NCBI GenBank assembly: GCA_910586955.1
Contig: CAJUMM010000051.1
Location: 1-19,664, forward strand
Direction of reading: 5' to 3'
DNA: 19,664 bases
From: an uncultured Lachnospiraceae bacterium
GTDB lineage: Bacteria; Bacillota; Clostridia; Lachnospirales; Lachnospiraceae
In this document: positions 15,420-19,664 of the stretch, piece by piece
Position numbering within the stretch: position 1 is the stretch's first letter
Layout of the letters: each line of letters opens with the position of its first letter
Translations under genes and position numbers: made by a program
Notes under the pieces: model-generated
What the model was told of the DNA's origin: nothing
Databases searched by the model: none
The model's input: only the letters and a program-made list of their open reading frames with translations

Positions 15420-16977
15420 CTGCTGGAATCAATTTGCAAAATGGATACGGGAGCCGGACAACCAGGCCTATTTCTGTGTGACGGTATTTCTGCTCTCCAT
15501 TCTTCCTATGCTTGCCCTTGGCTTTTACAACCATCCGGCCATGGATGATTTTAACTATTCGGTGCGGATTAAGGAAGCCATCCGGGCGTCGGAAGGTCTG
15601 GGGCGTATCCCGGCAGTCCTGTGGGCAGCGGTTATGCGGGCCGTGGACAACTGGGGACGCTGGCAGGGAACCTATGCCTTCAGCTTTATCTGTGCCCTGC
15701 GGCCCTCGGCTTTTTCCGAAAAGCTGACCTTTCTCCAGACCTTTATCCTTATGGGCCTTTTGGTGGGAAGCGTGTTCTACAGCTGCCGGGTGCTGATGCA
15801 CAAAATACTGGGTATGAAAAAGCAGACGGCGGATGTGACGGCCAGCGCAGTTCTCTTTCTGTGCGTCCACTATGTTCCCATCGGCATGGAAGCCTTTTAC
15901 TGGTACTGCGGAAGCATTGGATATACGGGGCTCTTCTCCGTACTCATTATCTTCTGTACCATGCTCATATGGTCTGCCCATGAGCGGAAGATTTCCGGAA
16001 AGAAGCTGCTTTTGTATCTCTTCTTCTGTGTGGTGACTGCGGGAGGCATGTATCCCAATGCCCTGTTTGGATTTGTATTTTTATTTTTGATGTGTCTGGA
16101 CGCCCTGATTGGGAAAGAATATCCTAAGAAGTATAAAATCCAATATGCGGGAATGTTTGTGTGGTATGTGGCGGCTTTCGCCTTAAATGTCCTGGCCCCG
16201 GGAAACGCCAAGCGGCAGCTGAGCTTTGTACCCAGGACCCCCATGGAGGCTGTCTACAAATCTTACACCAAGGCATTGGCGTACCTGCGGGAGAGCACCA
16301 ATGTGATTATCATTCTGGCGATCCTGGCTCTCTTTATCTTTATGTTGTATCAAACAAAGGAGGCCAAATGGGATTTCCGCTGTCCTTTGATGTTTACGGC
16401 GGTCACCTACAGCCTCTACGTGGTGCTGTGGGTTCCGGGAATCTACGCAGTGCGCTTTATTTCCGGCGGCAGATATTACAATATTATCTTCTATGCCCTG
16501 ATCTTCTTCTACGCATCCAACGCCATCTACTATGCGGGCTGGCTGCGGAGGAAGTACGAGACTTGCGGGGAAGAACTGCAGGAGCTTATGAAAAAAGCTG
16601 CGCCTTTGCTTAAGGGTTCTGCCGTGATTGTGGGCGTGATCTTATGTCTGCTCCGTCTGGATGTGGTGAAGAACTTAGAGGAGATCAACGGTGCTACGGC
16701 CCTAAAGTCCCTGGTATACGGGGAAGCGGCCCAGTACCACAAGGAGATCAAGGCCCGGGAGGTATTGTACAATGACCCGGAGATCCGGCACATTATGGTG
16801 GACGAGGTGAATTTCCGGCCCCAGCTTTTATACTTCGGAACCCTCACCAGCGATCACAAAGACTACCAGAATTACGTGATCCGGCAGTATTACGATAAGG
16901 ATTACATGGCCCTGATCAGCCAGGAGCCGGCGCACCCGGAGGAGGAGCAGGCGGAAGAAGAAAATACAGAACAATAA
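15391..16977 (+). CDS. DUF6056-like multi-spanning membrane protein, probable GT-C glycosyltransferase
   Basis: This 528-residue protein has about ten or eleven hydrophobic segments. A loop after the first helix contains HPAMDDFNYS near residues 48-57, an acidic DD motif placed as in GT-C enzymes, and WGRWQGTYAFSF near 88-99, as in DUF6056 proteins. A soluble C-terminal region holds VDEVNFRPQLLYFGTLTSD and an acidic Glu/Gln-rich tail. ATG at 15391 follows a strong AAGGAGGTG (15372-15380) located inside the DUF2304 gene. It would take a sugar from undecaprenyl phosphate, made by the DPM1-like enzyme two genes upstream, and add it to a glycan on the outer membrane face; this is inferred from fold and context. 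A structured non-coding stretch follows the stop. Confidence 0.8.
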   Translation: MKTIYRISRDCWNQFAKWIREPDNQAYFCVTVFLLSILPMLALGFYNHPAMDDFNYSVRIKEAIRASEGLGRIPAVLWAAVMRAVDNWGRWQGTYAFSFICALRPSAFSEKLTFLQTFILMGLLVGSVFYSCRVLMHKILGMKKQTADVTASAVLFLCVHYVPIGMEAFYWYCGSIGYTGLFSVLIIFCTMLIWSAHERKISGKKLLLYLFFCVVTAGGMYPNALFGFVFLFLMCLDALIGKEYPKKYKIQYAGMFVWYVAAFALNVLAPGNAKRQLSFVPRTPMEAVYKSYTKALAYLRESTNVIIILAILALFIFMLYQTKEAKWDFRCPLMFTAVTYSLYVVLWVPGIYAVRFISGGRYYNIIFYALIFFYASNAIYYAGWLRRKYETCGEELQELMKKAAPLLKGSAVIVGVILCLLRLDVVKNLEEINGATALKSLVYGEAAQYHKEIKAREVLYNDPEIRHIMVDEVNFRPQLLYFGTLTSDHKDYQNYVIRQYYDKDYMALISQEPAHPEEEQAEEENTEQ

Positions 16978-16988
16978 AAACAGCAGTA

Positions 16989-17065
16989 GCCCGGACAGAG
17001 CCCAGAAGGATTTGCAGACGCAAGGCGGCTGAAAATTCTTCTAAATGAGGGGGCTCTGTCCGGGC
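16989..17065 (+). repeat. Intergenic inverted repeat with nested stems
   Basis: GCCCGGACAGAGCCC (16989-17003) and its perfect complement GGGCTCTGTCCGGGC (17051-17065) form a 15-bp stem around a 47-base interior. Inside it, AGAAG (17004-17008) can pair with CTTCT (17038-17042), and TTGC/GCAA (17012-17015, 17020-17023) make a small hairpin. No T tract follows, so it is not a standard intrinsic terminator. It lies in the 138-base gap between the DUF6056-like gene and rmlD and could be a dispersed palindromic element or an mRNA processing/stability structure. Confidence 0.75.
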
Positions 17066-17069
17066 GGAT

Positions 17070-17099
17070 GCGGAACTGGAATCAAAGCGGAACTGGAAT
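17070..17099 (+). repeat. 13-bp direct repeat upstream of rmlD
   Basis: GCGGAACTGGAAT occurs at 17070-17082 and again at 17087-17099, separated by CAAA, giving a 17-base period. It lies directly before the ribosome binding site of rmlD. It may be a leftover of replication slippage or a protein binding site; there is no direct evidence for either. Confidence 0.7.
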
Positions 17100-17115
17100 A
17101 GGAGAATAAAAATTA

Positions 17116-17979
17116 ATGAAAAAGATATTTGTTACAGGCTGCAACGGCCAGCTTGGCCGGGCCATCAACCTGCAGTATGCGGGAAGCACGGAGTATGAAC
17201 TAATCAACACGGATGTGGGAGAGCTGGATATCACCAAGGTGGAGGAGGTCCTTTCCTTTGTCCGGGAAGTGAAGCCCTGTGCCATTATCAACTGTGCGGC
17301 TTATACCAATGTGGACAAGTGTGAGACAGAGCGGGATCTGGCTTACAAGATCAATGCCGTGGGCGCCCGCAATCTGGCCATAGCGGCCTCCGATGTCCAT
17401 GCAAAGCTGATGCACGTGTCCACAGACTATGTATTTCCCGGGGACATCTGTGAACGTCCCCTGACGGAGTTTGACACCCCGGCCCCCAAGAGCATGTACG
17501 GGGCCACCAAGCTGGCCGGGGAGCAGTTTGTCAGGGATTTTGCAGAACGGTACTTTATCATCCGCACGGCGTGGCTCTACGGGGACGGCCACAATTTTGC
17601 CAAGACCATGCTGAAACTGTCCGAGACCAACGATACCATCGGGGTCGTCATGGATCAGGTGGGAACGCCCACCAGTGCGGAGGAGCTGGCGAAAGCCATC
17701 AAGTATCTCCTTCCCACGGACAATTACGGCTTGTTCCACGGTACCTGTGAGGGGGATACCAACTGGGCGGAATTTGCCAAGACCGTCCTTCGCCTGGCGG
17801 GAAAGAAGACGGAGATTGAACCCATTACCTCCCAGGAATACAAGAGGCGTTTCCCGGCGTCTGCGGATCGGCCGGCCTACTCGATTCTGGAGAATTATAT
17901 GCTGAAGCTGACTACGGACTATTCCTTTGCACCGTGGCAGGAAGCCATTGAAGTGTATATGAAGGAGCTGCTGGGTTAA
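17116..17979 (+). CDS. rmlD: dTDP-4-dehydrorhamnose reductase
   Basis: This 287-residue short-chain dehydrogenase-type enzyme catalyses the last step of dTDP-L-rhamnose synthesis, reducing dTDP-4-dehydro-L-rhamnose with NAD(P)H. The Rossmann loop FVTGCNGQLGRAI is at residues 5-17, INCAAYTNVDKCE at 58-70, the catalytic region HVSTDYVFPG at 100-109 and YGATK at 128-132, giving the Thr/Tyr/Lys set (T103, Y128, K132). WLYGDGHNF and DQVGTPTSAEELA are family-typical. ATG at 17116 follows AGGAGA at about 17100-17105. The rmlA, rmlB and rmlC genes are not in the window and are presumably elsewhere. It is separated from the DUF6056-like gene by 138 bases carrying repeats, and the next gene starts 22 bases later. 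L-rhamnose is therefore a likely component of the glycan. Confidence 0.95.
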   Translation: MKKIFVTGCNGQLGRAINLQYAGSTEYELINTDVGELDITKVEEVLSFVREVKPCAIINCAAYTNVDKCETERDLAYKINAVGARNLAIAASDVHAKLMHVSTDYVFPGDICERPLTEFDTPAPKSMYGATKLAGEQFVRDFAERYFIIRTAWLYGDGHNFAKTMLKLSETNDTIGVVMDQVGTPTSAEELAKAIKYLLPTDNYGLFHGTCEGDTNWAEFAKTVLRLAGKKTEIEPITSQEYKRRFPASADRPAYSILENYMLKLTTDYSFAPWQEAIEVYMKELLG

Positions 17980-18001
17980 AGATACGGAGGAGAAATACCG
18001 G

Positions 18002-18982
18002 ATGACAGGAACGGATATCTTATATTTGGTAATACCCTGCTACAATGAGGAGGCGGTGCTGCCGGAGACGGCCAAGCGGCTTCTGGAAAAAATGAATTCC
18101 ATGCTGGAACGGAAGATGATTTCCGAAAAGAGCCGGATTCTATTCGTCAACGACGGTTCCAAGGACCGGACCTGGGAGATCATTGAGGAGCTGCATGGGG
18201 AAAATCCCATCTATTCCGGGGTGAAGCTTTCCCGGAATAAGGGTCATCAGAATGCTCTGCTGGCAGGGCTGATGACAGCCAAGGAGCGTTCGGATATGAC
18301 CATCTCTCTGGATGCGGATCTCCAGGACGACATAGATGTGATCGATGAGATGGTGGAAAAGTATTACGCAGGAAACGACGTGGTCTACGGGGTGCGCAGC
18401 GCTCGGAAGACGGACACTTTTTTCAAGAAGTTTACAGCCCAGGGATTCTATAAAATGATGCAGATGATGGGCGTGGATGTCGTGTACAACCATGCGGACT
18501 ACCGGCTGATGAGCAGACGGGCCCTGGAAGGGCTGGAGGAATTTAAGGAAGTGAACTTATTCCTCCGGGGAATCGTCCCCCTCATCGGCTATTCTTCCGA
18601 TGTGGTGACTTACGAGCGGCACGAACGCTTCGCGGGGGAGTCCAAGTATCCCTTGAAGAAAATGCTTGCCTTGGCTATGGACGGGATTACCTCCTTCAGT
18701 ATAAAGCCCATCCGCTTTATTACCACCTGCGGGTTCCTGATCTTTGCAGTGAGCCTCCTGATGCTGGTTTATTTCCTGGTGGTTCACTTTACCGGGCGGA
18801 CGGTCCACGGGTGGACCAGCACCATCGTATCCATCTGGGCCATCGGGGGACTGCAGCTTCTGGCTATCGGCATCGTGGGAGAGTATATCGGGAAGATTTA
18901 TATGGAAACCAAGGAGCGGCCCAAGTATATTATTGAGAAGACCCTGGATACCCGGGAGGAAACGGCAGGAGATTCCCTATGA
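18002..18982 (+). CDS. GtrB-like polyprenyl-phosphate glycosyltransferase
   Basis: This 326-residue GT2 enzyme has LVIPCYNEEAVLPET at residues 9-23, FVNDGSKDRTW at 48-58, KLSRNKGHQNALLAGL at 75-90, the metal-binding DADLQDD at 104-110, and ERFAGESKYPLKKM before the membrane part. Two C-terminal transmembrane helices lie at about 240-262 and 275-298, then a short basic tail (MESKERPKYI-like, here METKERPKYI). This is the layout of GtrB/ArnC/YfdH proteins, which load a sugar such as glucose onto undecaprenyl phosphate. ATG at 18002 has GGAGGAGA upstream. Its stop overlaps the start of the next gene by four bases (ATGA), a GT-C-like membrane protein that could use the lipid-linked sugar. Confidence 0.93.
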   Translation: MTGTDILYLVIPCYNEEAVLPETAKRLLEKMNSMLERKMISEKSRILFVNDGSKDRTWEIIEELHGENPIYSGVKLSRNKGHQNALLAGLMTAKERSDMTISLDADLQDDIDVIDEMVEKYYAGNDVVYGVRSARKTDTFFKKFTAQGFYKMMQMMGVDVVYNHADYRLMSRRALEGLEEFKEVNLFLRGIVPLIGYSSDVVTYERHERFAGESKYPLKKMLALAMDGITSFSIKPIRFITTCGFLIFAVSLLMLVYFLVVHFTGRTVHGWTSTIVSIWAIGGLQLLAIGIVGEYIGKIYMETKERPKYIIEKTLDTREETAGDSL

Positions 18983-19664
18983 GTAAGATTTTGAAGAAAT
19001 ATCAGATGGACCGGGCGGATCTCTTGTATCTGATAGCTATGACCCTTATCGGCATTGCCATCCGGGGAATCCTCCGGGTGGTGACTACAGTGGACTGGGA
19101 AATGTACTGGGATCCCTGGATTTCGGATCTGAAGGAGATGGGATTTTCCTATCTGGCTACGGATCGGTATGACTATGCGCCCTCTTTCGTGTATATTTTG
19201 TGGGTGATCAGTAAATTACCGGTAAATCCTATGACTGCCTATAAGGGGCTTCACATTGTGCTGGATTTTGTGGCTGCAGGGGTGATGGGAAAAATCGTCT
19301 GGGAAGCAACAGCCAGCAAGTGCAAAAGCTTCTGCACCTACGGCCTGATGCTGATTGTGCCTACGGTCTGGGCCAACAGCGCCCTCTGGGCCCAGTGCGA
19401 TATAATTTTCATGCTGTTTATTATGCTCTGCTTTTATGAGCTGTTCCGGGAACGGCCTGGACGGGCCATGTTCTTTTACGGCCTGGCTTTTGCCTTTAAG
19501 CTCCAGTCCCTGTTTATTTTCCCCTTTCTGGTGATTCTATGGGTGAATAAGAAGATCCAGTTTAAACATTTCCTGTGGATCCCGGGCCTTTACTTCCTAA
19601 GCATTATTCCGGCCTGGATTGCCGGACGGCCCTTGCTGGATCTTATCAATATTTATATGGCCCA
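18979..19664 (+). CDS. Gpi18-like mannosyltransferase family membrane protein (3' truncated)
   Basis: The frame runs open from ATG at 18979 to the window end, giving 228 residues of a longer protein. After a short basic N-terminus there is a hydrophobic helix, then a loop with TVDWEMYWDPWISDLKEMG and ATDRYDYAPSFVYILW, where acidic residues sit as in GT-C catalytic loops. Several more membrane helices follow, with VWANSALWAQCDIIFMLF and YGLAFAFKLQSLFIFPFL, matching the NxxxWGQxD...FKxQ pattern of Gpi18/COG5542 and ALG6-like GT-C proteins. It would transfer a sugar from polyprenyl phosphate on the outer membrane face. The start overlaps the GtrB-like stop, so the pair is translationally coupled. 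Substrate and full length cannot be seen here. Confidence 0.82.
   Translation, partial: MSKILKKYQMDRADLLYLIAMTLIGIAIRGILRVVTTVDWEMYWDPWISDLKEMGFSYLATDRYDYAPSFVYILWVISKLPVNPMTAYKGLHIVLDFVAAGVMGKIVWEATASKCKSFCTYGLMLIVPTVWANSALWAQCDIIFMLFIMLCFYELFRERPGRAMFFYGLAFAFKLQSLFIFPFLVILWVNKKIQFKHFLWIPGLYFLSIIPAWIAGRPLLDLINIYMA

Noticed and set aside
16989..17065. The inverted repeat read as an intrinsic terminator.
   Set aside because: The spacer is long (47 bases) and no T run follows the second arm, so it is reported as a structured repeat instead.
1..19664. CRISPR arrays, IS elements, tRNA or rRNA genes.
   Set aside because: No spaced repeat array, transposase-like frame, terminal repeats or RNA gene signature was seen by eye on either strand.

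Overview
The window looks like the chromosome of an anaerobic, moderately GC-rich Firmicute, most likely a Lachnospiraceae/Clostridia gut bacterium. Signs are Gram-positive ribosome binding sites (AAGGAGG type), frequent TTG and GTG starts, a T-box leader, a lipoprotein-type binding protein, and families common in that group (DUF2142, DUF2304, DUF6056, Gpi18-like GT-C proteins). The assignment is inferred from gene content; no phylogenetic marker is present.

Most of the window is a cell-surface polysaccharide (capsule, exopolysaccharide or teichoic-acid-like glycan) locus in three blocks. Block 1 (1-5077, + strand): the C-terminal end of a DUF2142 membrane protein, a Wzx-type flippase, then three tandem family 2 glycosyltransferases, closed by a rho-independent terminator. 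Block 2 (5151-9180, - strand): a three-gene ABC importer (lipoprotein, permease, ATPase) of the TrpXYZ-like family behind a clear T-box riboswitch and a consensus promoter, and upstream of it a separate small fucosyltransferase-like gene. Block 3 (9276-19664, + strand): a 1006-residue FKP-like bifunctional L-fucokinase/GDP-L-fucose pyrophosphorylase, a GT4 and a GT2 transferase, a polyprenyl-phosphate glycosyltransferase with DUF2304 and DUF6056 partners, an intergenic inverted-repeat element, RmlD (last step of dTDP-L-rhamnose synthesis), a GtrB-like glycosyltransferase, and the start of a Gpi18-like GT-C protein cut by the window end.

Read together, the locus appears to make and export a glycan containing L-rhamnose and probably L-fucose. 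Fucose would be salvaged by the FKP-like enzyme to GDP-fucose and transferred by the divergently transcribed fucosyltransferase-like protein. Two polyprenyl-phosphate-sugar transferases, each followed by a multi-spanning membrane protein, look like two modules that add sugars on the outer face of the membrane. The T-box-controlled amino acid importer is functionally unrelated and sits between the two polysaccharide blocks. No IS element, CRISPR array, tRNA or rRNA was seen.

The best candidates for a closer look are the divergent fucose-salvage/fucosyltransferase pair, the T-box with an unresolved specifier, the structured intergenic element at 16989-17065, and the GT2 whose usual NxDD motif is replaced.
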